From assembly GCA_963575745.1 (NCBI GenBank), contig CAUYUJ010019937.1:195562-259561 (forward strand): DNA of 64,000 nt. The letters are read 5' to 3'. Positions within the stretch are counted from its first letter, which is position 1, and every line of letters starts with the position of its first letter. Shown here piece by piece: positions 1 through 9,127 of the stretch. A model generated the notes under the pieces. The model was given only the letters and a program-made list of their open reading frames with translations. It made no database searches and was not told where the DNA came from. The stretch is from Prorocentrum cordatum (lineage: Eukaryota > Sar > Dinophyceae > Prorocentrales > Prorocentraceae). The translations under genes were made by a program, and so were the position numbers.

Positions 1-2
1 GA

Positions 3-95
3 ATCATCTCGGATGCTAGGTTGCGCGACGTGTGGACTGATGAAGAGCTTGCCGAGATTGACGCATGCCTCGCGAGGCTGCAGGGGCCTCCATAG
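3..95 (+). CDS. 3' end of a gene running in from the left (30 codons)
   Basis: An open frame runs in from the window edge and ends with TAG at 93-95. The last residues include VWTDEELAEIDACLARLQGPP, split here as VWTDEELAEID and ACLARLQGPP. The acidic and Leu/Ala-rich composition suggests an amphipathic helix at a protein's C terminus and is unlike the low-complexity frames elsewhere in the window. It lies on the same strand as the next genes, as expected for dinoflagellate unidirectional clusters. Only 30 codons are visible, so no family can be named. It could be a chance frame. Confidence 0.4.
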   Translation: MISDARLRDVWTDEELAEIDACLARLQGPP

Positions 96-403
96 TGCGT
101 GCATGTACTGTCACTGCTGGTGTTTCGCGCCTCTGACTTGCTGCAAAACACCTTTGGCACCAGCCCCGACGTCATGATCGCACTCATGTGCGCTCGCGTA
201 AAGTTCTTCGTGGGCATTGTAGTAGCCTCTCATCTTGCATGCCGCCACCTTCACATGCCACACTCATAGCACGTGCGGCACGGCATAGCGGTTCCTCAAA
301 CAGTGCGTTGTGCCGTCTTCTGGGCGCCTCTCTTTGGGATCCTTGGTCGATTAGGTAGGTGGCCTTTCTTCTGGGGTCTTCTTGGTGCATCTCTTTGGAG
401 CTC
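96..403. other. Intergenic stretch with no recognised feature
   Basis: Mixed-composition sequence between the first stop codon and the spliced-leader relict. I see no coding frame, strong repeat or RNA gene in it. It may hold upstream control sequence for the HU-like gene, but no motif supports this. Confidence 0.3.
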
Positions 404-427
404 TCCGTAGCCATTTTTGGCTCAAAG
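404..427 (+). other. Relict dinoflagellate spliced leader (DinoSL)
   Basis: The stretch reads TCCGTAGCC, then ATTTTTGG, then CTCAAAG. It matches the conserved 22-nt dinoflagellate spliced leader throughout except for one extra T in the T run and one extra A near the 3' end. A leader copy in genomic DNA is the known mark of a trans-spliced mRNA that was reverse-transcribed and reinserted. It lies 62 bases upstream of the ATG at 490, a sensible 5' UTR distance. No splice donor GT follows it, so it is not an SL RNA gene. Confidence 0.85.
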
Positions 428-489
428 TTTGGCCCCGACGACCCGCTCCATATATCTTACTGTAGCAATCCAAGAGGGACCTCTTGGCC

Positions 490-1098
490 ATGGCCAAGCG
501 GAGGCCCACGAGAAAGGTCAAAAGGGGCGTGCTCGAGCATCGTGCGTGGAAGACACAATCATCCAAGTGCAAGTCTTTCCAGCAGCTGGGGGAGGAGATC
601 ACCCAGCGGCTTAATATGAAGAAGGGGTCGGGGCAGGCGTTCCTCACGTGCTTCGCGAACATTTTCACTGAAGAGCTCCTGTTGGGAAAGAACTTCTTCT
701 TGCCAGGCATCGGTGTTTTCGTGGTGGATCACAAAAACAAAGGGTCAGACCACGAGAAGATGGTGTTCGGGAAACTAATCATGATCAAAGGCAAGCAGCC
801 GCTTGCAGAGGTCAAGTTCACGGCTTTTGGCAACCTCGAGGAGGCGCTCACCAAGACCACCATCGCCGACAACTCTTCGAGCTCCAGCGACACTGAACAC
901 ACGCAGGGGTCGTCACTTGCATCGTCCAGCTCCGTGGGGGACGCCACTGGGTTCGACGGCCTTTTTCCCAGCGCGCCTCCGCCGCTCGAGCTTCGCGCCA
1001 GCCGCGCCGCCCTGCCAAGCCCCGTTGGCCCTTCCATGGTTCTGGAGCAGCAGTCTCGTGAAGTCGAGAGGCCATGCATCCCCGCGAACGCCATTTAG
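490..1098 (+). CDS. HU/IHF-like DNA-binding protein, single exon
   Basis: Encodes 202 residues. I chose the ATG at 490 (context GGCCATGG) over an in-frame TTG six bases upstream. The N terminus is basic (MAKRRPTRKVKRG). Residues about 30-110 follow the HU/IHF pattern: an amphipathic helix pair ending FLTCFANIFTEELLLGK, then the family's turn LPGIGVFVV, an arm-like loop, and IMIKG...VKFTAFGNLEEAL, which resembles the last strand and helix of HU. The remaining 90 residues are Ser- and Pro-rich and look disordered. HU-fold proteins bend and compact DNA, and dinoflagellates use HU-related histone-like proteins in their chromosomes, so a nuclear DNA-binding role is likely. The leader relict upstream and the absence of introns suggest an origin from a processed mRNA. 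The eukaryotic CCDC81-type HU domain is an alternative family. Confidence 0.6.
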   Translation: MAKRRPTRKVKRGVLEHRAWKTQSSKCKSFQQLGEEITQRLNMKKGSGQAFLTCFANIFTEELLLGKNFFLPGIGVFVVDHKNKGSDHEKMVFGKLIMIKGKQPLAEVKFTAFGNLEEALTKTTIADNSSSSSDTEHTQGSSLASSSSVGDATGFDGLFPSAPPPLELRASRAALPSPVGPSMVLEQQSREVERPCIPANAI

Positions 1099-1542
1099 AG
1101 TAAATTTAGAGCCCAGGTAGATTGACTGGCGAAGCCCAGACTCGTCTCGGAGCATGTGTGAGCTTGGTCCCAGGCTCAGTGCGCGCAGGAAAGAGTAGTT
1201 CTACCCGATATGACCTTTTGTGCCCTCTATGGTAGAAGCGATGCGGCCATGCGTGGATGCGCATTGCGTCGGACTGCCAATGCCAATGCCACCAGCGTCT
1301 GGTCGGAATGATGTGTTTATGTGTGTGTGCGATTAGGGCCTAGCCTAGCGCCTAGCGTGTACCTAAGCTCGTGGTCTGGGGGTTTGTGCCCGATGGTCGT
1401 CCAATGCCTTAGCAGTGTTCGTTTCCTGGCGCCTTTGGTGGAGCCCTATGGTTGGTGCCGTCTGGCTTCCAGCCCCTGGCCTGTAGCAGATACCGCTGTT
1501 TGGGGTTCACGCGCTGGCGCTGCACCTGCGACGTGGGTGCTG
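1099..1542. other. Intergenic stretch with no recognised feature
   Basis: Sequence between the HU-like gene and the next leader-like motif. There is a short GT run near 1318-1332 and a CCTAGC-rich patch near 1340-1365. I see no coding frame or RNA gene that I can support. Confidence 0.3.
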
Positions 1543-1563
1543 CTGTTGCCATTTGGGCTCAAG
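1543..1563 (+). other. Possible second, more degraded spliced-leader relict
   Basis: CTGTTGCCATTT followed by GGGCTCAAG matches 18 of 21 positions of the dinoflagellate leader core without gaps. It ends 62 bases before the ATG at 1626, the same spacing as at the preceding gene. The match is weaker than at 404-427 and could be chance. Confidence 0.4.
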
Positions 1564-1625
1564 ACCGCGTTGTCTTTATGGCGGTATACCAGTACCAGAA
1601 ATTGTTGATAGTTGTGGTGGCCGCC

Positions 1626-2603
1626 ATGGCGGCCCCCGTTGAAGGTTCCCCGCGCATCAAGGTGAGAGGCAAACCCTTGTTCTTCAGCATCGAGGTTGGC
1701 GGCCTCCAGCCAGAACAGTACGGTACCGTTCGTTTACAATTGCCAGTGGACTTGCAGGTCAAACCCGCTCCGCTACCTGTCCAACCAAATGTGCCGCGGC
1801 CAGTGGTGCTACCTCACATCGGTTCTCAACCACCAGCGGGCCCCGCACGGCAAGCTGATCCAGCGCCTGCAGTTCGTTCGCCCGCGCAGCCCGAGCGAAC
1901 GGCTCAGAGTGCAAGTGCTCGTTCGACCGACCCAAACGCCATGCTCGCCATGAAGAAACGCAGTCACGACGATGACGGTTCTAGCGACGTGGAGGTAGTC
2001 TCATCTTCAGGGGCCAGCGGTTCGGGTAGCAACGGGTTGCACTTTCCTGTTCCCAATTATCCTCCACAGGACGTGGGGGGCAACGCGCAGGAAGCAGGAG
2101 GCCCACGTGTGAAAGTGAACTGGATCGCGAAGAACGCCCACTTACATCACGAGAGTGCCGACGGGACCTCCCAGAGTGCCGACCAGAAGGACCGCCACTT
2201 GCCTCGTCCTGTTTCGGGGACCACGCCGCTGCTCCCGCATGAGACCTTGACGGATTCGCTCACAATTCCAGCGACGATTGACCCGTATTCTTCACCGCCG
2301 AGATCCAAGAGCAAAGGTGCCGAGTTGAGTGACGATCGTTTGCGCGCATCTTTGGGCCAAGATGGCGACGGAAGGTCAAGATCGAGGTCACCCCCAGCAG
2401 CTAGGGGGGCACAGCCAGGCGATCATGTCAGTGACAGCGCGCCCTCTGGCCCCGACCAGCTGGAGCTCTCGCAGCCAGCATCCACAGAGATGCCATCTTC
2501 TCTAGAGAAGATCTTGGCAAACTTCGGCTTGCGCGGTGTAGGTGAGCCTTTGCTAGATGACACTCCTCCCCCTGACACGTTGCCACCCGACTCGCAGCTA
2601 TAG
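1626..2603 (+). CDS. Ser/Pro-rich protein of unknown function
   Basis: Encodes 325 residues from an ATG in a strong context (GCCGCCATGG). The frame is open further upstream, but the upstream codons look non-coding. The only part that looks folded is the N-terminal 40 residues, including RIKVRGKPLFFSIEVGG and QYGTVRLQLPVDLQV, which could form a small beta-rich module. Next come a Pro/Ala-rich stretch, a basic-acidic patch (MKKRSHDDDGSSDVEVV), Ser/Gly runs, an RS-like patch (GRSRSRSPPAARG) and a helix-like C terminus (SSLEKILANFGLRG). The RS-like patch suggests a nuclear protein, but I recognise no family. It ends about 40 bases before a CAT-repeat tract followed by module R1, the same order as downstream of gene B. 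Confidence 0.5.
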   Translation: MAAPVEGSPRIKVRGKPLFFSIEVGGLQPEQYGTVRLQLPVDLQVKPAPLPVQPNVPRPVVLPHIGSQPPAGPARQADPAPAVRSPAQPERTAQSASARSTDPNAMLAMKKRSHDDDGSSDVEVVSSSGASGSGSNGLHFPVPNYPPQDVGGNAQEAGGPRVKVNWIAKNAHLHHESADGTSQSADQKDRHLPRPVSGTTPLLPHETLTDSLTIPATIDPYSSPPRSKSKGAELSDDRLRASLGQDGDGRSRSRSPPAARGAQPGDHVSDSAPSGPDQLELSQPASTEMPSSLEKILANFGLRGVGEPLLDDTPPPDTLPPDSQL

Positions 2604-2654
2604 TCTTCTTACGTGTGCTACATATCGAGACAGCGCCATGCGCGCACCAGGCTA

Positions 2655-2860
2655 ACGGAGTCATCGTCATCATCATCCTCACCATCACCATCGTATACCA
2701 CCATCACCACCATCACAGCCAACATTCGATCATCATCATCACCATCACCACACTTTTCATTTGCATGCTCGTCGTCACCGTCACACCATCATTGCCTCCC
2801 TTCCTCCTCCCCTCCATCCTTCCATCCCTCCTCGCCCTCCCCTCCTCCCATAGGACAAAG
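2655..2860. repeat. CAT/CAC microsatellite passing into a CT-rich tract
   Basis: Degenerate ATC/ACC trinucleotide repeats change into TCCCTCC-type pyrimidine sequence. The same succession occurs at 21420-21735, downstream of gene B. Frames through it give His/Ser/Thr runs and are not coding. Confidence 0.8.
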
Positions 2861-2865
2861 ACACG

Positions 2866-3770
2866 TCTTGGGTTAGACTTAGACACGCCGGGTTAGACAT
2901 GGTATGGTCTCTGTACGTCTTGAGTTAGGTGCGTATGTCTTGGGTTTCAAGTATGCGTATGGCATCTCAAGGCAGTCTTGGGGCCATATTGGGACTCTTA
3001 GCGCAATCTTGGGCAGTTTGGGGCTAGTAGGTATGTATCCTTTGGGTTGCACGTAAGCTTTAGGCATTCAGGGGCATCTTAGGGCGTCTTCGGTCCCTGA
3101 TGGGCGTCTTGGGGTCTTTATGCACATCTTGGGCATTAGCCCTAGGCTTCCGCCTGCCGCCCGTTTGATCTCCAAGGGTTGGATTGGGTCCGCGAATGGG
3201 GGCTCCCACGGGCGGGGGCGAAGGTCACGACCACCCTCCCTTCCAGTCCCAAGGGCTGGGAGGGGGTGCGAGGGTGGTGACTGCCCGTCCCAACCCCCTG
3301 TTCGCGGACGAATGGGGGCTCGCACGGGCGGGGGGGAAGGTCACGACCCCCCTCCCCTCCAGCCCAAGTGGCTCGGAAGGGGGGGTGGGGGGGGGCGAGA
3401 GTAGTGACTGTCCGTCCCAACTCCTGTTCGCCTAGATCCCGTGATCCGCGTGAGGGGTGCGCCTTTCTTGTGTATTCTTTGGGCTCTTCGGGGGCGTCTT
3501 GGGCACGTTGGGATCTTGCCGTGCCCGCTTGGTTTGCCGTGCTGGTCTGCCTTGCTGCTCTGCAGTGCTGGTCTGCCGTGTCGGTCTGTTGCGCTGGTTT
3601 GCCATGTTGGTTTGCTTTGTTGGTCTGCCATGTTGGTCTGCCGTGCTGGTCTGCTCTTCCGTGCGGGTCCATATGGGTCCTCGGCCTTCCAGGGCCCAGG
3701 GGTCTCAGGGCTGCCGTGCGGCTCTCTTGGGTGCTCTTCGGGTGTTTGGGGAGATTGCGAGGATGTCTCA
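2866..3770 (+). repeat. Dispersed repeat module R1, copy 1
   Basis: Begins at GACAAAGACACGTCTTGGGT and continues through GTCTTGGG-rich sequence, three GGGGGCTCCCACGGGCGG-like segments and a run of CTGGTCTGCCGTG-like 14-mers at 3525-3660. The same order of segments is found at 21750-22680, so this is a dispersed module of about 0.9 kb. Its open frames are repeat artefacts. Confidence 0.75.
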
Positions 3771-3810
3771 CGCGACGCGTTGGGGAGATGGCGAGGATGT
3801 CTCAAGCGAC

Positions 3811-4035
3811 AGGTGGTCTGATCTCCCAATGATCCCTGGTGCGAGCGTGGGTGAGGGCAGCAACGCACCAACCAAGAACATAAACAGGTGGTCTGATCTC
3901 CCAATGATCCCTGGTGCGAGCGTGGGCGAGGGCAGCAACGCACCAAACAAAAAAATCATAAACAGGTGGTCTGGTCTCCCAGTGATCCCTGGTGCGAGCG
4001 TGGGTGAGGGCAGCAACGCACCAACAAAAAACAAT
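3811..4035 (+). repeat. Three tandem copies of a 74-79 bp unit
   Basis: AGGTGGTCTGATCTCCCA recurs at 3811, 3885 and 3964, each time followed by GTGCGAGCGTGGG and GCAGCAACGCACCA. The spacer tail varies by a few bases. It is absent from the equivalent position beside the second R1 copy. Confidence 0.85.
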
Positions 4036-4299
4036 CCAGTGGCGCTGCCGCGCGATTCCGCCACCGCGCTGATGATGATGGCGATGTGGTGGTGCTGATG
4101 GTGCACGCCGTCCTCCATCCGCGTAACAATTGCACGCGTCTGAAACGATTGTGTGGGCTCATTGGGCGTCCTGGCTCTCCTCCTCATCCTCCTCCACATC
4201 TGCGTCTGGCCCTCCCCTCCTTTTCCGCAGCATTCTCTTTCAGCCGCCGACAGGGAGGAGGAAAGACGAATGGAAATATACATGTGGTTGTTTAGACGT

Positions 4300-4925
4300 T
4301 TCCGTGTGCGCCAGACGTTCCACCGAGGGCACCGCGCGCCGCGCTGTCGGCGCGTCAAGCACCAATCTGTTAGATTGCGAGTCTGCGGGTCGCATCGCGG
4401 CAAGTCCTCTTGGTGCTTCAGCGCGCTGGCGAGCGCGCCGCGGCTTGTCCTCAACGCGGCAAGGCCGCCTCGTACGCGAGACGCCGCGTTTGCGAATCAT
4501 GAGCTTCCCCGCGTTGCCGCGGGCGTGCAAGCGACGCACCCCAGCGGGGGATTATTTCTTTGGCGTCCGCGGCCGTCGACGCGGGCCACTGTTTCGCGCA
4601 CGCGATAAGGTCCGATAGGGTAGTTCCCGTTCAACTGCAATCACTCAACGCGCTGTCCCGCGTAAGCATTACGCCTTTTCCAACGCCCGCGGGGCTGTGG
4701 GGCCGCATCGGCCCTGTGCTTGTACGGCGCCGTTGTGCGGCCGCGACGTTTGGCAACGTGCGCTTTAAACTGTTCGTTTGCGCTGGGTGGGGCAGCAGCG
4801 CGCGCGGTTGAAGACGTCGTCGCGCGGGCAGCTCGCAGAACCAGACCGTGCCGCATTGCGAACGCTCATGGCTCAGCAGCGCGCAGGGTTGATGTCTGCG
4901 CTCCCTCCTTGGGTCGTGCTGCGGT
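4300..4925 (+). repeat. Dispersed repeat module R2, copy 1
   Basis: GC-rich sequence with several short inverted repeats, including the CTGTTAGATTGCGA block followed by GGGTCGCATCGCGGCAAG. It aligns along its length with 23530-24105 at clearly lower identity than the tandem duplication, so it is an older dispersed copy. I see no coding evidence. Confidence 0.65.
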
Positions 4926-5250
4926 AGAGGCCAGCCGTAGACCGCGTCCCACGATGCCCAGCTCCAAGGCAGGGCGGGGGGGGCGCGTGGCTGAAGATGA
5001 GGCAAAAGGCCACGGCCCGTGCCCCGTTGCAGCTCGGGCGGCCATTGGGCCAAGCCGTTGGTCGTGTAAAGGGCGCGTTGCTCGGCAACCATGACCATTC
5101 AGCAAGCCTTTGCCGCTACGCTACAGGACGAGGGGCAGGCCGCTGAGTTCGAGAAGTTTCGCGTCATTCAGCTCCGATGGGCAGCCTTCCGACGTCCGAG
5201 ATGTTGTTTGGCGTTTCCGCTCAGGGAGGGATGGAGATGTTGTTCTCTCA
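4926..5250 (+). repeat. Dispersed repeat module R3, copy 1
   Basis: Contains GCTCCAAGGCAGGGC, CAAAAGGCCACGGCCCGTGCC, CCAAGCCGTTGGTCGTG and TTCAGCTCCGATGGGCAGCC in the same order as 22925-23250. The tandem-duplication breakpoint at 5050 lies inside this module, so its right half is repeated at 11203-11405. Confidence 0.65.
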
Positions 5251-5279
5251 ATGGTAAGGATTACTCACTGCCTAATTGA

Positions 5280-6060
5280 AGATGGAATGTGAAGGGCTCA
5301 TCTCACCTCGCTGCACTTTGCGCAATGCTCCGTCGCCCGACCAGCGGAGCGCGCCTCCGCCGCGAGAGCCCCCCCACCCACCACTCCGTTCCATCTGTCG
5401 GCGCTTCTCCGAGCGAGGGTGGACAGAAGGGCGCGCCCTTCCGCTCCTCAGCACGCAGCGACCTTTCAACGAGGGCGTAGCAGAGGGGCGGAAGGAAGGT
5501 GCCCAAGAGCGCGACGCCTTCCTTTATGGACACTGCGCCTGATGGTGGCCGCGATGGCGGGGGAGCACGCGCACGCGCGGCAGGCAATGGGCGAGAGCTT
5601 TGGCGAGCGGTGTCGCTCGTCTCATCTCTCCAGCATGTGCGGGGGGCGGGCCAGTGATAGCATGGGTGCAGCGTCGCTTCCAGGGGCTGCGATGGTTTGC
5701 GCGCGTCGCGCCTGCCGCGCGCAAAGGGCGGCCTCGGGCGCCTCGCCCGACTGTGCGCGTGCATCTGCGGCGCCACGTGCCCGCGCTCATTATCCATCGG
5801 CGGTGCACTGTGCGTAACAGATGGGCCCGCCTTTGGCCAGTTGCAGGCCATCGCTGGCCCAGTTTGCCTGACTCAGGTAGGCGTATTGGGGCCACAGCCG
5901 CTCCGATCGCCAGTGGTCGGCCGACCAATGGGGCCACCGCCCGCTCCGATCGCCAGGGATCGACCGACCAATGGGGGCACCGCCCGCTCCCATCACCAGC
6001 GATCGGCCGACCAAGGGGGGCTCCGCCCGCTCCCATCACCAGGGATCGACCGGTGGTCGG
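5280..6060. other. GC-rich sequence without a supported gene (unit 1)
   Basis: Frames are open on both strands because the sequence is GC-rich, and none shows a recognisable domain. 5890-6060 has four imperfect repeats of CGATCGCCAGTGGTCGGCCG-like sequence that alternate with ACCAATGGGG. Confidence 0.5.
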
Positions 6061-6064
6061 GGCA

Positions 6065-6290
6065 AAATCGCTGCCCGATTTCCATCCGAAAAAAAATGGA
6101 AAATCCGATAAAAAATAGAAATTTCCATTTAAAAATGGAAAATCCGATTTTTTTTTTTTCGAATTCCTGAGCGGCCCATGTTGAAATCGATAATTTTTCC
6201 CGTAGGCATTTTTCAGCCCAGGCAACTGCCGATTTTTTTCCCTTAGGCATTTTTCAGCCCAGGTCACTGGCGATCGCAGCGTGGTCTAAG
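6065..6290. repeat. AT-rich island with inverted repeats (unit 1)
   Basis: Repeated TGGAAAATCCGAT and TTTCCATTTAAAAATGGAAA segments can fold into hairpins. They are followed by two copies of TTAGGCATTTTTCAGCCCAGG separated by about 40 bases. The island stands out sharply from its GC-rich surroundings. Confidence 0.7.
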
Positions 6291-6639
6291 TATAACACAA
6301 CACAGCTTACCAGAAAAAGTGCTCCGAAAACGTCAATCTACCCCCCTCCCCCGCGCCGCGCCGCGCGCGGGCGCCGCGGGTTGCGCCCGTGAGCGGACCA
6401 TATCTGCTCGTCAGATAGCGACATCGGTGTGAATAGGCTGGGTGCTCTGCCACCAGGCAGTGTATACGCAGGCAATTGCGCGCGTAGGGTTGGGTGTCGG
6501 GAGCGGTGGTGGTGGTGGTGGGGGTGGGTGGGGGAGTGGTGCGGTCTGGGGGCGTGGGGGGCGGCGTGGGCGCGGGTGGAGCGCGGGGGGAGTGCGCGCG
6601 GGGGGTGGGGTGGGAGAGGCGCGGCCCACGAGCGTACCG

Positions 6640-6955
6640 CTAGACTTTAAACGTTGTACTTCGCGCCCCTCGGGGTTTCGCGCCGAGGTGCCGAGGGCCG
6701 CGCGCAGTACGTCGCGCCTCACGGGGGCTTCGCGCCCAGGCGCTAAGGGCGCCGAGGGCCGCAGCGCTCTACATCGCGCCCCTCGGGGGCTTCGCGCCGA
6801 AGCGCCGCGGGCCGCGACGCGCCGCTATACAGGGTACTTCGCGCTCCTCGGGGGTTCGCGCCGAGGTGCCGAGGGCCGCGAAGCACCGCTAAACGCTTTA
6901 CATCGCGCCTTTCGGGGGCTGCGAGCCGAGGCGCCGAGGGCCGCGAAGTACCGCT
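6640..6955. repeat. GC-rich tandem repeat, five units of about 60-66 bp (unit 1)
   Basis: Each unit has the core CGCGCCCCTCGGGGGCTTCG followed by GCCGAGGGCCGCGAAGCACC-like sequence and ends in CCGCTA. The core is itself an imperfect inverted repeat. Confidence 0.8.
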
Positions 6956-6977
6956 AGCCGCTCCCGAGTCACGCCCC

Positions 6978-7192
6978 AAGCCACCCCCGCGCCACCACCA
7001 AGCCACCTCCAAGCCACCCCAAGCCACCCCAACCAAGCCACCACCAAGCCACCCCAAAGCCACCCCAAGCCACCCCCACGCCACCCCGAGGCCACCACCA
7101 AACCACCACCCCCAGCCACCCCCAAGCCTCCTCCAAGCCACACCGAGCCACCACCAAGCCACCTCCAAACCACCCCCAAGCCCCCCCCCCCC
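6978..7192. repeat. CCAAGCCACC minisatellite (unit 1)
   Basis: Degenerate 9-11 base repeats of CCAAGCCACCC and CCACCACCAAG, ending in a C homopolymer at 7179-7191. The minus-strand frames rich in GWLGGGL are artefacts of it. Confidence 0.85.
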
Positions 7193-7199
7193 CAAGCTC

Positions 7200-8225
7200 T
7201 TAGGATTTAGGAACCCTGAAGTTTCCTCAGGACTCTTAAGGGACCACTTAGAGCCTGGAACTATTTGGGGCCAATGAATTAGGAAATCTTAGGTTCCTTA
7301 AGGCCCCTGTGAATTCTGTTGGAGCTGTCAGGCGCACTTGGGAAGTTTTAGGAGTCGTTGGGGAGCCTTAGGAATCTTCTGGGCCCATCAGGAACCCCTA
7401 GGAACATGCAGGAACCGCAGGGACACGTAGGAATTCTTAAGACGTCTCAGGGGCCCAGGGAAGTTTTTAGGACCTTTAAGCTTCCTCAGGAATCCTGTAG
7501 ACCTTGTTTGGGTCCCCGAGGAATCCTTAACAATCCTGAGGAATGTTTTGGGACTTTTCGGCGTCCATGGTAATCGCTAGGATCTTGGGTGTTCTCAGGC
7601 ATCATCTGGAACCCGTTGGGCGCCTCTGGATCTTAGAACTTAGAAGCCGTAGGGGTCCGCATAATTTCTGAAGGGCTCCTCAAGATCATGGTGCGCCTTC
7701 TATTATAAATAATACTGTTTAGGGTCACCTGAAGCATCCTTCGGACTCTGTGGGTTCCGCATGGATCCTTATATAGATATAGAAGCCGTAGGGCTCCTGC
7801 GGGGCTTTTAGGCATCCTTAGGCATCCTTAGGAATCCTTCCAGAGTCTTGGGGGTCTTCAGGACTTCGTAGGAGTTCCTCAAGGTCTTTGGGGATCCTCA
7901 GGAATCCGTGGTAGCCCTTTTGAAGCCTTAGGATCCCTTACGGCTACTGACAAATATGAAAAGCGCGTTTGTAATAATTTCCTTGCTCCTTTGGAATCCC
8001 ATGGGGTCCTCGGTCCTCAGGAGTCTGCACTTCGCTTGAAGAATGGAGAGAAATCCTTACGAACCCTTACGGATTCGGGAGGCTTCGACATAATCCTCAT
8101 GAGGCCCCAGGAAGCTTTCAGGAATCCTTGAAAATCCGATTGGGTCATCAGGGTTCCTTTGTAATATGTAGGAATATGTCAGGATTTTTCAGGGTACCTA
8201 AGGAATCCTAAAGGACACTTCGGGA
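7200..8225. repeat. Degenerate AGGAATCCTTAGG repeat field (unit 1)
   Basis: Variants of AGGAATCCTTAGG, GGCATCCTTAGG and TCAGGAATCC recur every 15-40 bases. There is no fixed period and no coding frame. Confidence 0.7.
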
Positions 8226-8329
8226 TGACAGATGGGCAACGGGCGTTGTGGAAGAGCGCCGCATCTGATCATTCACATATGCGTAAATACGCTGAACGTG
8301 CTCTGGTTGGTCGGAGCGACCGAGGGCTC

Positions 8330-8945
8330 ATGTTTGAATTCGAACCGTCCTCAATGCCTAGGTAGGACGTTGACCCCTTTAGGTTTGTTTGTGGGTCTCC
8401 TCCTTGTTGCCTTGTGTGACCACCACCTCTGGGCCTCGCCGTCAAGGCGCCCCCCTCTGGCTTTCCCCGCCAGAGATCCCCAAACGAGTTGCCAACGGGC
8501 GGGGGCCAAGCTTTGAATATGTGGCGCCCTCTATGTCTAGAGCATAGGATGTGGACCCCTTGGAACTTGCTTTGTGGGCCTCCTCATTGGTGCCTTGTGT
8601 GGCCCCCACCTGTAGCTGTAGGCCTTGCCGTCAAGGCGCCTCCCTCTTGGTTTCCTCATCATGAGGTCACCTAAGGAGTGTCCAGTGTGCGGGAGCCAAG
8701 TTTTGAAAATGAGCCGCCCTCTATGATGTGGACCCCTTGTTTTGTTTGTGGGCTTTTTCTTTGTTGTCTAGTGTGGCCCCACATATGGGCCTTGCCGTCG
8801 AGGCTCCTCCCTCTGGGTCCCTCCTCCAAATGCCCCCTAAGTAGTTGCCAGCGGGTGGGGGGCAATATTTGAAGATGTGCCTCCCTCTATGCCCAGGAAG
8901 TGGGCCCCACTGTCTCTTCTGTGGGCCTCGTCCTCGTTGCCCTGC
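8330..8945. repeat. Tandem repeat of a 165-190 bp unit, over three copies (unit 1)
   Basis: The sequence CCCTCTATG...GTGGACCCCTTG...TTTGTGGGCCTCCTC...GGCCTTGCCGTCAAGGC recurs with starts near 8351, 8531, 8721 and 8886. Copies differ by many substitutions and small gaps. The array lies directly upstream of gene A. Confidence 0.8.
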
Positions 8946-9127
8946 GTGACCAAAGTAAGATAGTGAGATCGATAACGACGCAGTGAGAGCGACATTGAGA
9001 TCGATTGCATAATCGTACCTCGCGCTTCGCGGCCTGAGCCGATGATCGGCGACGCGAGCTCATTCAGCGTTTTGGGTTCTGTTTCCAAGAAACTGTGCCC
9101 ACGCGCCAACCCGCGCAGCCGTTGGCC

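Noticed and set aside
404-427. Functional SL RNA gene
   Set aside because: The leader is followed by TTTGGCC rather than the GT splice donor expected after the exon, and it carries two insertions.
4328-4420. tRNA or small RNA gene in module R2 (stem TGCGA...TCGCA)
   Set aside because: Short stems are present in both R2 copies, but there is no cloverleaf, A/B box set or conserved loop. The copies differ where a functional RNA should be conserved.
9066-9082. Third spliced-leader relict upstream of gene A (AGCGTTTTGGGTTC)
   Set aside because: Too few matches to the leader (no CCGTAG, no CTCAAG); within chance.
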